Shown here: piece after piece, positions 21,374 through 31,689 of the stretch | Layout: every line of letters begins with the position of its first letter | Position numbering within the stretch: position 1 is the stretch's first letter | NCBI GenBank assembly: GCA_902702965.1 | Contig: CACRXP010000092.1 | Location: 9,989-73,988 of the forward strand | Direction: 5' to 3' | DNA length: 64,000 bases | Source of the DNA: Spirometra erinaceieuropaei | Taxonomy: Eukaryota > Platyhelminthes > Cestoda > Diphyllobothriidea > Diphyllobothriidae | Notes under the pieces: generated by a model | Database searches by the model: none | The model's input: only the letters and a program-made list of their open reading frames with translations | What the model was told of the DNA's origin: nothing | Program-made: the position numbers and the translations under genes

Positions 21374-22355
21374 TCGCTTAAGCCTTCGCTGCAATGTTCG
21401 AAGGTGGCCAAGTCGGCGATGTCCATTCTATACCCAGTCAAACGGCCGTTCTCTTTCTTTGATGAAGACTGCTTCGCCAAGGTCTTCCAGACTTTTGTGC
21501 GACCGCATCTGGAGTTTGCTATCCAAGCATGGAGACCCTGGACCGCTAAAAACTTGGGCATATTCGGAAAAGTTCAACGGCGAGCAACGAAACTTGTATC
21601 TGGGCAGTGGTCACTACCCTACGAAACACGATTAGCTAATCTTGACCTCTTTCCTTTGAGTTACAGACAGCTACGTGGGGACCTGATACAAGCTTTCCGC
21701 ATCGTGCGCAATCAGGACTGCTGCCTCGCATCTGGAGACTTCTTCGAGTTGGCGACTACGACTAACCTGAAAGGCCATCCACTCAAACTGCGTGTGACTG
21801 GTGCCCGGCTAGACACACGAATGTTCTTCTTCTCCAACAGAGTGGTTGCAGCTTGGAATGCCTTGCCTGAGGATGTTGTTATGTCGGGATCCGTTGTTAC
21901 TTTTAAACGGAGGCTATACCAACATTGGAGCGCGCACCACAATAACGCCGGACTGCGGCCACCTTGATAGCCAACGCTGACAATGTAGTGTTATGACGAT
22001 GCTACTACCAACATTTAGGTAACACATGTTTATGTAATTTATTAATTTTGGGCCAAGTCGCCCACCACTCCTCGCATTCACCACGATGCCTGTAGACTAG
22101 AAAATTTTACTTCTCCTGTATCTTAGGTGTGCTTCAACTTTCTGCTGCATTTAATCACAAACTGAGTTCATGTGTCTCTAAATGCTGCTAACGCATGACA
22201 TTCTGTGTCCATCTGTACAGTTTTTGTTATCCCCCTTGTATTTCTTTCAAGTTACTTCCTTTCCATTTTCTCCATATACTTCCTATGCATGTAACCAGTA
22301 GGGATTTCAAAGGTACACACCTATTTTCCCTGAAATACACTGATACTGATACTGA
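21374..22355 (+). mobile_element. 5'-truncated CR1-type LINE nested in the TIR element
   Basis: The LINE fills the gap between catctgacc and catttggct, which are contiguous in the intact sister element (around 34885-34900). It contains the RT C-terminal coding region (21404-21967) and a 3' UTR. It ends in short ctgata-type repeats (about 22340-22355), like the LINE ends at 39835 and 47985. 5' truncation and a simple-repeat 3' tail fit target-primed reverse transcription. Confidence 0.8.
21404..21967 (+). CDS. LINE reverse-transcriptase C-terminal fragment
   Basis: An open 187-codon frame matching the thumb and C-terminal region of CR1/jockey-like reverse transcriptases. Blocks: VKRPFSFFDEDCF, VRPHLEFAIQAWRPW, VQRRATKLVSG, YETRLANLDLFPLSYRQLRGD, FFELATTTNLKGHPLKL, SNRVVAAWNALPEDVV and VTFKRRLYQHW. 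The same blocks, in the same order, occur in the longer LINE at 54399-55178. The palm domain with FADD is absent, so the fragment cannot act alone. Confidence 0.85.
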   Translation: MAKSAMSILYPVKRPFSFFDEDCFAKVFQTFVRPHLEFAIQAWRPWTAKNLGIFGKVQRRATKLVSGQWSLPYETRLANLDLFPLSYRQLRGDLIQAFRIVRNQDCCLASGDFFELATTTNLKGHPLKLRVTGARLDTRMFFFSNRVVAAWNALPEDVVMSGSVVTFKRRLYQHWSAHHNNAGLRPP

Positions 22356-22379
22356 CCCATTTGGCTCCCGTTTTACGTT

Positions 22380-22650
22380 TTAGGTTAGGATTAGGGTACC
22401 GGTTAAGGGTTTCCGATTTTCGGGTTAGGGTTATGCCTTTAGGCTTAGGTTTTTGGGTTACGGTTAGGGTTTGAGCGTACGATAAGGTTTCAGTATTACG
22501 GTTAGGTTTTTCAGTTACGGCTATGTCTAAGGGCTACGGTTGCGTTTACGATTTCGGTTAGGGCTGGGGTTAGGGTTGTCGTTAGGGTCAACGGTTAGCG
22601 TTTAAGGTTGAGGTTAGGGTTAAGGTTAGGATTATGGTTAAGGTCGCCGT
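22380..22650 (+). repeat. Degenerate TTAGGG-like array
   Basis: Irregular runs such as ggttagggtt, ttagggttaagg and gattagggt, interspersed with gttacggtt variants. They are internal to the TIR element and near-identical to 34915-35165, so they spread by transposition and not as chromosome ends. Confidence 0.85.
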
Positions 22651-23189
22651 CCGATTCCCCATTCCTGGCTACCAACTGCGATCTAGCCAATTTGCCAATC
22701 AAACGATAAGATTTTCAAGCATGACGTCTTTAAGTTATCGATTCATTAAAACTGCCACAACGAGTTTGCCACAAATTCATGAAACATGGGGCGCACACTT
22801 CCGACCTGACTGGTTCGTGCAGTACACAATTCGGCGTTTCCTGCATCGACATTATTTCCCGGTAGACGGAGAACGCCTTTTTCGTAAAGCACTAAACTAC
22901 AAAGTAGCTGCATATGTCATGCTCGACCTGCAGATACGATCGATGACCAAATCACTTTTCTGATGAACCTGTATCCAGAGCTATTCCTCAAAGACAGAGC
23001 CAGATAACGGAAGTGGATAACCTATGTATTTCAGTGCTTATGTTATACAGTTGCTGGGCCACCAGATATCTGTCACAGTCGGCAGCTCTCGAGGACATAA
23101 GGGCCCGACTAACTAGACGAGACACTGTACGGACTCCATACAGTTGATATGTTCCTGTGCGCTGGTCAAAATTATCGGCTCTCGTGCTC

Positions 23190-24480
23190 ATCGCTCGCAG
23201 TTGATGAAGTTGCGGGGGTAGCCATTGGCTCTAAGCACCCGTCGAAGATATTGTAATCCAGCAACCTTGTCCTTCCCGTTCACTGCAGTGTATTTCCACA
23301 CGTCGGCATAGCGCCCCGACGCAAATGAGCCTGTGGCTAATTGAGTGGTTGCTGTTGTAGCTCAGTACTTGTGTCCTGTTTGTCTCTTTCTTGAGCATTT
23401 TGGTTTAAATGCCACCGTAATTTCTGCGGCAGACGAGGTCATCAGGAAGGCCAGCTAGTTGTTGGCTTCTTCCTCCATCGCAAATTTCATGTCCGCGTTA
23501 ACGGCGTTGAGACGTTCTTTGAAAGCTAACACCTGATCCCGTTCAATGACGACGAAGGTATGATCTATATGCCGAGCCCAGAATTTTGATCTGTGATGTC
23601 GGAAGACCGGCGACTCCACCGTTTTATCCATGAGTCTCGAATCGTAGATTGTTTCGTCAAATCTGAAGTAGGTTTTGAGATCAAATTTCAGCAGTTGGAG
23701 GATTTAGGCCTGTCCGAGGCGTTTCTCCCTTTGATCGTGCTAGTCTCTCAGGAGTAATTCGATGTAATTGACTGCCAGGTTTAGCGGATTAGAAATAATA
23801 ATGGACGTGACGTCAAAGGATACCATGAAGTCGCTTGGCAAGGGACTTACCCAAGAATACTGCTGAAGAACTGACTGTAGTGTCCGAATTTGCGGTCAGA
23901 ACACCGAAACAGCCATTTTGCTAGTCCATGCGCTGTAGTAGCTTTGAGTGATACGATGGGTCGGAGTGGGACACCCACTTTGTGCACCTTGGAATGACCA
24001 TAGTATCGGGCAAAAGCCATGTCCTGGGCTCTCGCCATGCGTCTGTCAACAGGCGATATTGCACCTGAGTTCTCCACTTCCGACAGTGTCGCATAGATTT
24101 CTCGTGTCAGCATTTTTACGAGGTTGGGTGCGCACGGACCGCATGACTGACAGTCCTCCAGTAAACGTTTGACATTTTGAAGGTAATCTGTCTCGTCCAA
24201 AATAACCATGAGACGGCCCCTGTCCACAGACACGACAACGAGACATTTGTCGGCCTTGAGTTCCCCGGGTGCAGCACGTTCCACCTTGGGCAGCATTTCG
24301 CGCGGCCTGTGAACCATAAGCAGAGAGGGAATTTTGTGTCGGATGAGCCAATTGAACTCGTCTGTCGACTCCGTCTGACTGATGTCTGATTCCACCACTG
24401 CGATCACGTTGACAGGTTTGGCATCAGTTGCGTTGAATAAAGCTTCAGACCGCAACACCAGCTGAATGATTTTGCTTAAG
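23190..24480 (-). mobile_element. Penelope-like element, deleted copy (PLE1-f)
   Basis: The minus strand carries the N-terminal and RT N-terminal region (open from 24458 to 23847), then degenerate RT sequence: SFDVTS at about 23810, LLKFDLKTYFRFDETIYDS, then directly a LESPVF-like block (HHRSKFWARHI), so the GTPMGSPISG segment is deleted and YVDD has become HIDH. It continues through YPRNFIN-like residues to about 23190. The GIY-YIG end is missing. Its deletion differs from that of PLE1-e. Confidence 0.75.
23847..24458 (-). pseudogene. PLE protein N-terminal / RT finger region
   Basis: A 203-codon frame on the minus strand. Visible blocks are ATDAKPVNVIAVVESDIS, ADKCLVVV with the DRGRLMVILDETDY segment, CAPNLVKMLTREIYATL, YYGHSKVHKVGVPLRPIVS (the RT motif contacting primer/template in PLEs) and GLAKWLF. 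The same start (ASFNTADAKPVNMI) appears at 15640 in PLE1-e, which then skips to GLAKWL. The frame breaks after 23847, so no complete RT results. Confidence 0.75.
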
Positions 24481-25640
24481 CGGAAATTATACAGTTCATA
24501 CTTTAGGAACCTTGAACGCAGATGTAAAGGCAGGCCAGGTTTCTATATTTTTCAGAAATCGAAAAAGCTTTGAAAACAAATTATGCTATTCCTTTGAGTA
24601 TAGAATCTAAGGAAGACATAATTATCTCTAAAATAAGTAAACGAACGATTGCTTTCTATGCATATTTTCTATAAAATATATAAGGACATCGAAAATCGGA
24701 AAGAAGCTTGTCTAAGGGTCGCATTCTTACGTGGATATTTATCATGGGATTATGCTGCACGGTAATTAATCTAACAACTCTATTTATTTTTTAGAATCAA
24801 AAACCTACTTCAGAGGGGATGGTTTATTATTCCGGCGGAGCGGGCTTAACACACATAAATACCTACTAGTTTTGCATAAGTAGGCAGTGTTTTGTATACT
24901 TTTTGCTTACCATCAGTCGCCCTAACTTGATCACTTACACAGAACAGCCTACCGCGACCAATTCCTGTACATCTGCAAGATACGGTCAAGCCCACCGCAT
25001 AAAGCAATCACAGGCAAAGCAGTTTGAATTAATTTTATGCTAAAGATATTACCTACATGTTGGAAAATTCAAGTGTGGGGATATATTCGAAGACTTTAAC
25101 TTCTGTAATTTTTCTCTATTGAATTAATTGCTTGCATTGTTTCCTTCACCGCTATGGGCAAGTCACGCTGAGGTCGTCCGGCTTCCAAACTGGCTGGCGC
25201 CGACGCCCTGCGTTTTAAGGGGTAAATGAAATTGGGCTTAGTGTAGGGATTGCCGAGATTTGCTTTTGCTTGGATTAATTGACACTTATTTACACCTACC
25301 GAATCATCTTCATTTCATTCTTCACCATATTCAACTTTTTGCCTATGCTCGATTGCAATTACCACCATAGAGAGAGGGTGGGGAGGAACTCGCTTTCTTT
25401 TGAAAGCGTATATTCAAAATTGTCAACACACTGTGGACATCGTCAGAATCGACGGCCGGACTGTCGGACGCCATACGAGTTTACACACAATTAAAAGTTA
25501 AAGGTGTTTATACGGAAAGGAACAAATACTAGGGGGGCAATTCAAGTCTTAGTTTCTGTGTTTCAGTCTCTTTACGCGTGAAATAGCATGCCAAGTTCTA
25601 CTTAGGACAAAAATTGGTGGATTTTTAGGAAAAGTTGGGA
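24480..25640. other. AT-rich intergenic stretch
   Basis: No gene is supported. 24650-24850 resembles 37310-37440 (ggattatgctgca, aacaactct). 25435-25460 is a short R1-like fragment. 25510-25600 repeats the segment found at 105-190. Confidence 0.4.
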
Positions 25641-26870
25641 TACTTGCTGTGTGCCAGGCGCGAGGGATCTTGGACCCCATAGAAGACATATCAATAAGGT
25701 GCGCAAAAACAGGGGCTATCTGAGAACAGCAAGAGTAAAGGAGAAGACGTTGAGATACTATCCGGTCCGGCAGATTTTGATCTCCGGCCCTTTCTAGGGC
25801 ACTTCTCTACTGTCGCCACAAACGCAGGCGAGAAGACACGTGGTAATAAGAAATACTATTGGGGGAAGATAGGTGCCGTTGCGAGTTAGAATGAAATTTC
25901 CGGTTGAAGGCTCTCAATTGGCATCTACATGAGCCAGTGTGCTACGATGGCAATTGAGACGCTTATGGTTCCTCCAAATTTTAATAGACGAAAGATAACA
26001 AGCAATAGAGGAAGAAAAGGCAAAAAGCTCACTAATAAACACGTCATTTAGACTGGCAATCTCTTTTTTCATTAGGATGGTAACGTCCTTAAGGCTGCCG
26101 CATAGACCTGGCTTGTAGGAGATTTCCTTTTTGCGTCTTAAATATTTTAGACAGGGAGAAGAAATTCTATCCGGTCTCACCATAACAGTATCAGGAGGAC
26201 ATCAACTATCAAAAAGTTCATTTAGAAGTGTTGAAAGACGGTTAGAGCACGATTACAATTTCGATTTTTAGACGAAAGCGGGGATAGTGTAAGATATGCA
26301 CGTCTGAAGTATGTAAATGCTTTGGGTGTACGTGTTGCGAATCTTGTTCTTTCTTTGAGGTTTGGTTATCAGCGCACGATTAGAGATCGAGTAGATTTTT
26401 AGAAGAGCATTATAACGTGGAATGATCTGACTCTGACAACGAGTTCTGTTTTTAATACAGAAATGCTTGCTGTGATTGGTCAAAATGTGATCGAGAGGGG
26501 CATCAGCGCGAGTATTAAAGGAGACAAGGCCATCAGGCCTTAAAAGTTTGAGGAGACGTATGTTCACCCGGTTAAAATCGCCACATAAGTGAGTAAGATG
26601 CTCGCAGGAAATTATAGCAAGTCTTTATGAAAGAAAGTCGAAAAAGCGGTCTAGAGCATCTTCACAAATTGAGGGGGAAATATAAGTACTGACAACTATA
26701 ATGCCTTTATAAGTATTTAATAAACGAGCGTTGCATATAACAGCGTTCACGTCTATCAAATTATCAGAGTAAGAAAATAAGGACTAACAGTCTGTGCACG
26801 AACTTTGGTAAACAAAAATATCACCGCGTTAGGTATATACAGGTGCCCCTGTGGCAGGTAATACGAAGAG
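25640..26870 (-). mobile_element. LINE endonuclease-region fragment
   Basis: Minus-strand reading gives LINE apurinic-endonuclease-like blocks: a FVYQSSCTDC start (26800), VNAVICNARLLNTYKGIIVV, STYISPSICEDALDRFFDF, then HLCGDFNRVNIRLLKLL, a NTRADAPLDHILTN block and ITKPQRKNK, followed by a segment with MKKEIASLNDVFI (25914-26183). GDFN and LDHILTN fit the catalytic region of such nucleases. Stops and frameshifts are present and no RT follows. Related fragments lie at 27985-28110 and 28670-28830. Confidence 0.6.
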
Positions 26871-26889
26871 AAGTCCTTAAACTTATAAA

Positions 26890-27300
26890 TATATTTCAAC
26901 GAGGACTACTGCAGAAAGTACTTACTTCTCCACGTTAAATCTCTATGGGCATGGGTGTTGGAAATAGGCAAACTGTCTTGGTCTGATACAATTCGGTTGA
27001 CATTTTCGTCTGCGAAATGGGCATGTAGTTCCTGAGTGTTAGGTCGACTGTGAATTTGTGTCGCCGTCCATGAGTTGGGGAACAGACTGTGGACATTGTC
27101 GTTTGCCACGGTGGAAGGCTTGAACCCCTTTCCTGTGTCAGGAAATTGATCAACCCACTTAGTCGCATTCACATTCATGCACGTCTAATGATGTGACAGT
27201 GAAGAACTATACACTGAAAGATTATTGTAAAATCTAAATTAATGTTGAAGATGGGGTCCCGCCTTACTGAATAGTTTGCTCCTTACAGATGCAAGATCAA
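26890..27300. repeat. Dispersed repeat shared with 28110-28290 and 28900-29250
   Basis: The blocks ttacttctccacgt, ggacattgtcgtttgcca and gatgtgacagtgaag-like recur in the two later segments. The trailing part (27230-27300) matches 29180-29245. Frames here are shadows. Nature unknown. Confidence 0.5.
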
Positions 27301-27515
27301 ATTATAGGACATTTCGACCAACTCTTTTTACCTTCAACTATAAGACGAGACCAGAATTTGTAAGGTTCAAAGTTATGAGATCACTGGCTGCAAATATCAC
27401 CGCAATTGCCACCCAGAACTTACTATACTCCGCAAGATCCAAGCGTTTATAACCACAGGGTTGCCCTGCTTGTTAGAGGCATAGATATTAAACAGCGCGC
27501 ACCTAGCCGTTGTTC

Positions 27516-27905
27516 AGTTCAGTTCAGTTTTATTGAGGTAAATGTAGGTCTTCGCCTTTGAACTCCCTATTTGTTTACAAGCAACTTCAAAATTTTAAAA
27601 ACTGGGAAAGGTATCATAAACGTAACAAATAATCGGAAAAGCGTCAACTACGTACAGATAAACAAACTGTCTCGAATGTTAGTGGTACGAGCAGTAGTAC
27701 AGAGGTCGTTTCGAGTGCAGGGAAATAAATAATATACCCGGTGACAAAAGTTGCATAGGTGAATGTCATTAAGCGTAGGCGATGGGTTGGAGACAATAAG
27801 AAATTCAAATTGAAATGATGCTGAAATATGGTAAGTAGTATAATAACAACAGGATTGGCCAAGTTTACAGAGGTCGGGTGGTAATTTAGAGGACACTGTA
27901 AGACA
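27516..27905 (-). mobile_element. LINE 3' end with (ACTGA)n-type tail
   Basis: On the minus strand this carries the last LINE codons (a CNFCHRVYYLF block facing the usual NFFTHRVI-type motif, then TNIRDSLFICT) and a 3' UTR ending in actgaactgaactgaa-type repeats at about 27520. A near-identical end lies at 62037-62290. It interrupts a dispersed repeat seen uninterrupted at about 30700-30960. Confidence 0.65.
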
Positions 27906-27984
27906 CCTCTACCCATCATATAATCGTACTTGTTGAATTCAAATACCGCTTACGCATTCGGGATTTGTAATTCATTTTTTTGAA

Positions 27985-28830
27985 GACGTCTATCAGATCA
28001 TCAGAGTAAGAAAATGAGGACTAACAGTCCCTGCACGAACTTTGGTTATTAAAAATAGCACCCCGTTTGGTATATTCGAGAAGGTGATTATTCCGTCGGT
28101 GCCCCTGTGGCAATTAATACGAAGGCAAGTCCTGAAGCGTATAAATAGTTCTCGACGAGGCCTACTGTAAAAACTACTTACTTCTCCACGTCAAATCTAT
28201 ATGGACATGGGTGCTGGATATAGACAAACAGCCATGGTTTTTATCTGCGAAATGAGTTAGGTCGACTGTGAATTGGTGTCGAGGTTATATTGTACTTATG
28301 AACCTAACGTAGGCCGTTCAGTAGGGATCATATGGTTTCCCGTAGTTTTGTGTTCTCATCAAGACATTCCTTCGTTACCCGTTTGCCGTTCGGTTAATCG
28401 AAGCACCACTGACTTTTCAACATTTTAATGCCACGTAACAGACATTTGAAAAAGATCATGAAGATGCTCTGAGCTCTTTCCTGTAATTATTCTGATTCAC
28501 TTAACAAACGCGATCACGCATTTGGCTCCAATGCCGCTTGCTACGGCCAGGCGGTATTTGAGTTAGACCAATACGCGGGCCCCGTTATTTGGGCTGCGCG
28601 ATATTAGCAAACGTCACAAATGGAGGTAAGCTGGCTAGCAGGACTTCACAGGTAGAGGGAGGAGTGTAAGTACTGACAAATGTAATGCCTTTAATGGTAT
28701 TCAGCAAAATATCTGCAGTAAATGGTCAAAATGTGATCGAGGGGGGGGGGTCGTCAGCGCGATTACGGAAGGAGACAAGATCATCAGGGCCTATAAGTTG
28801 GGCAGACGTACGTCCACGCAAAGTGGCCAT
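27985..28830 (-). mobile_element. Two further LINE endonuclease fragments
   Basis: 27990-28110 is a copy of 26755-26880 (atcagagtaagaaaatgagg, gtgcccctgtggca). 28670-28830 matches 26690-26720 and 26475-26575 joined out of order (ggtcaaaatgtgatcgag, ggagacaagatcatcagg). 28290-28640 between them is unrecognised. Confidence 0.5.
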
Positions 28831-29685
28831 TTAGCTTAGTCAGCCACTGCGTCAGATCCCGACTCCAGTCCTCCCAACTGGGTTTCCACACCAGAACCGG
28901 GTGGGTAAGGAGGAGAGTGTGTAAGTCTAATATCACTACAACCTAGTCCACGCGTAATTCGCCGTCCATGAGCCGTGGAACGGACCGTGGACATTGTCGT
29001 TCGCGACGGTGGCAGGCTTGAGCCCCTTGTTTGTGTTAGGAAAATGATAAACCTACCTAGTCTCACTCACTTTCACACAGAGAGCGAAAGTACTTCTGCT
29101 ATGAATATCATTGACAGAGGATCAAAAACATGCTTAATGATGTGATCATCAACAAGCATATACAGAAAGTCCGTTGTGAGATTCGAATTAATGTTTAAAA
29201 AAGGGGTTCTGCCTTGCCGATTAACCCCTCTTTTCCAGATGCGTTATCGAATTATACGGCATTTGGATTAAAGTATTTTTTAGCATTCAATTTCGGCAAA
29301 CCTACGCTTTTGATTTTTAATCAACTGGCCTGTACAGTAATATAAGGGAAGGTAGAGTATCAAAGGTTAAACAGCCAACAAAATTAATTGCGAGGGGATT
29401 TGGTTGATGGGATCTCAGAGGACAGGGGTGAGATTCTGGTCCTTTCATGGGCATAGGGAGGGGTAGGGGGAAGGTGTCTGACAGGTAGCTGTTAATACTT
29501 CCTCGCTGTAAATAGAACGTGGCAGGATGTTCGAACACACTGCCAGGTCTGTCTTTGACTAGGGAAGACTTAGCGCTTGTACAAACGCCTAATGCGAGCA
29601 CAGGGTTCGGGTTGCCTAACCGTACGGCCACTGCCTCTGCCGTCGCACACATCCGCTGACTCGGGAACATGCTCTGTCTCACCGA

Positions 29686-30474
29686 GGTAACAATCGGGAG
29701 ATGGCACTCAAAAAATCCGCCTAACTAAAGCAGCCTGTCTTACGGGACAGGTGGTAATAGGGGTCTTATGGGTGGTGGCTGGTCGGGAGGTACGATACTA
29801 GCCGATGGAAAGCCTTATTTGAACAGGTAAATGATCGAAGTTGGCCCGCTCTCCGTTCCGTTATTACAAAATGGGTCGCCAAAGGCAGTATAGTCGTAAC
29901 GGACGAGTGGAAGGCGTATAATCGTCTTTCCTCAGAAGGTTATCTGCATTTCTCTGTTAAACACTCAAAGAACTTCAAGGACACTACCACCGGACGGCAC
30001 ACCAATGCCATTGAGGCATACTAGAGTAGACTGAAGAGGAAACTCCACGAGGGAGACCCTGTATGTGGTCGAGCTGTGTGGGCTCATATAGACGAAGTAC
30101 AGTATCGTCTATGGTTTGGCCCCAATGCCATGTCTTTGACAGATGACTGGGAACTGTTCCTGTCCGATGTTGTGCAGACTTATCCTATTTAAAAGTGATT
30201 TTGTCTTGTTATAAACTGTCATAATGCGAATGTATGCCGTATATTCAGGTGTACGTGTGTAACGATGGGGAAGGTTGGGTAACAGCGACCATCGTCCATG
30301 TAACCTCCTGCGATGTTCATTCGGCCAGCGCATGCTAGGCCGTCGGGGAAAGTCCAAGTAATGCGTGAAAGTAGGCCTGCAACCGCTGATATAGCTTGAA
30401 GGCGTTTGAGTCCACTGTTAAAGGTATTATTTCTAGGTAACGCATTTTTTGGGTGCCATCTCCCTATTGTTACC
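29686..30474 (+). mobile_element. Merlin (ISXO2-like) DNA transposon
   Basis: Imperfect terminal inverted repeats of about 34 bp: ggtaacaatcgggagatggc at 29686 and its inverted match (gccatctccctattgttacc) ending at 30474. They enclose a transposase remnant. Merlin elements carry an IS1595/ISXO2-type transposase and are known from flatworms. Length 789 bp, so internally deleted. I did not find a clear target-site duplication, perhaps because flanking PLE sequence was lost. Confidence 0.8.
29803..30192 (+). pseudogene. ISXO2-like DDE transposase, C-terminal part
   Basis: The frame reads RWKALFEQVNDRSWP, then VVTDEWKAYNRL (second catalytic Asp in TDEW), HFSVKHSKNF, TTTGRHTNAIEAY (catalytic Glu in IEA), SRLKRKLHEGDP and AHIDEVQYRLWF. 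In ISXO2-type enzymes the Glu is usually in a HTNxIE-W context. Here the Trp codon has become TAG at 30022-30024, so the protein is cut. The N-terminal part with the first catalytic Asp is not present. Confidence 0.8.
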
Positions 30475-30639
30475 GGTAGACCCCGTCAGATTTTGATTTA
30501 GCCATGAAGGATGGTACTCTCGCATCCGCTTCGATGGGCGTCTAGTTGTTTTACCAATATAACCTGCTCTTCATGGTCGTATCTTAGCGGTTGTGTATGT
30601 GAACGCGATAGCGGAGTTGCTTTATCTTCTGCTAGAAGG

Positions 30640-31030
30640 CGAGACACCAACTTGTGTGTTTCAAAGTCATAAGGCCACTGTCTGCAAATCCTACCGCAAC
30701 TGCCACTCAGATAATTTTAACCTAGAATTCACTATACTACAAGATCCAGACATTTAAAAACTACAGGGTCGCCCTGACTGCTAGAGGCATAACTTAGTAA
30801 GCAGCACGCAGCTTCTCGTTGTCTCCTGCAAGACATGCCTACCCATCATATATTTGTACAACTTGCGATACTACACCTGTTGCATTCAAATACTGCCTGT
30901 ACATACAAGCTTTGTAAGTCATTTTTTGTAACTGGCACGTCCTATAATGCCGTTGATCGAATTGTTCGCCTTTATTGTTTCACAGCAATCCTGGTAGTCG
31001 TGCGTTATCGATTAACTATCACCAAACATC
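30640..31030 (+). repeat. Dispersed repeat (related to 5640-5800 and 27400-27985)
   Basis: Shared blocks include cggagttgctttatcttctg, ggccactgtctgca, cagggtcgccctg and cctacccatcatat. In the copy at 27400-27985 a LINE 3' end lies between the third and fourth blocks. Class unknown. Confidence 0.5.
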
Positions 31031-31064
31031 AACATTTCCGTGAATGACACACCCGAATAGCACA

Positions 31065-31068
<4 letters not shown>

Positions 31069-31103
<35 letters not shown>

Positions 31104-31626
31104 TTTGGAGTGTTGCGGCCGACAACGTAGAGGTTGACACAAACACATACACATACACTTGATTGTTCGACCATCGATTTCGACGATGTCCACCGTGTGT
31201 CCCACAGCTGCAGCAGCGGTTGGAGCAGGGACGGTGACTTGCGCAGGGGTTTATAGTGCCAGTAGACTTGCACGCATCTACCTACACTCTCTCCCCCTCC
31301 CCCGACTGAGCCCGGTGTCAAGACAAAGTCAAGAAGACCGGAGACGAGGGAGGCCGCAGGTGGATGGCTTGGACGGATCCTCGCCTTGGCTCTCCACTCC
31401 GCATCCCCTGGTCAACACACAAATGACCAGGATTTTACCGCCACAACAATGGAAAACGTGGCAGTGATCCCAGTTGTGTCACGGCTGACGACAACAGGGA
31501 ATGCCAGCGCACTCCCTTGATGTTGGCATTTGCTATTGCGCACAGATAGCGCCTGCCAGAATCCGATGTGGCCCCCGTGTTGGTCCAGCGCATCTAATAA
31601 GTGGCCCGTTTGGAGGGCACAGCACA

Positions 31627-31672
<46 letters not shown>
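31069..31672 (+). repeat. R1 copy bounded by two (CA)n tracts
   Basis: R1 proper runs 31159-31625. The tail holds the atgttggcatttgc and ttggtccagcgcatc blocks. (CA)n tracts lie at 31069-31101 and 31622-31672, each preceded by agcacacaaacac and followed by a gat-tggag-like block, which suggests the CA tract belongs to the repeat end and is duplicated on both sides. Confidence 0.65.
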
Positions 31673-31674
<2 letters not shown>

Positions 31675-31689
31675 ATCTGGAGTTGCAGA

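Larger units (their letters stand above)
21271..22688 (+). mobile_element. TIR element with TTAGGG-like interior, split by a LINE
   Basis: The left terminus ggctagatcacagttagtag at 21271 is the inverted match of the right terminus at 22665-22688. The 8-bp sequence aatttgcc is duplicated on both sides (21263-21270 and 22689-22696), a target-site duplication of the length typical of hAT-type transposases. The interior (22380-22650) is degenerate TTAGGG-like repeats. A CR1-type LINE sits inside between 21374 and about 22355. No transposase is encoded, so this is non-autonomous. The sister at 34812-35210 is uninterrupted. Confidence 0.85.
20860..22980 (-). repeat. R3 copy interrupted by a TIR element
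   Basis: 20880-21262 carries R3 blocks (cacgctggcacga, ttgttgttgttgctgttgt, ccaccaacagccca), and R3 resumes at 22689 after the TIR element. The second half (22700-22900) resembles material around 53380-53640 and 51840-51930. The TTG-rich tract at 20955-20975 occupies the position of the long CTG tracts in the R3 copies at 51341 and 63805. Confidence 0.55.
29317..30630 (-). mobile_element. PLE2 GIY-YIG fragment interrupted by Merlin (PLE2-b)
   Basis: The minus strand reads AGYIGKTTRRPSKRMREYHP and SWLNQNLTGS (30600-30475), then stops at the Merlin element. On the other side (29685-29317) it resumes with SMFPSQRMCATAEAVAVRLG, the PLE2 C-terminal block also seen at 6430-6500. About 35 residues expected between them (the SAIVAHL to VIYQVP part) are missing, so insertion was accompanied by deletion or rearrangement. 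Confidence 0.7.

Noticed and set aside
31061..31101. CRISPR-like or other programmed arrays among the repeats
   Set aside because: Repeats are microsatellites or dispersed elements; no regular repeat-spacer pattern occurs and the genome is animal.
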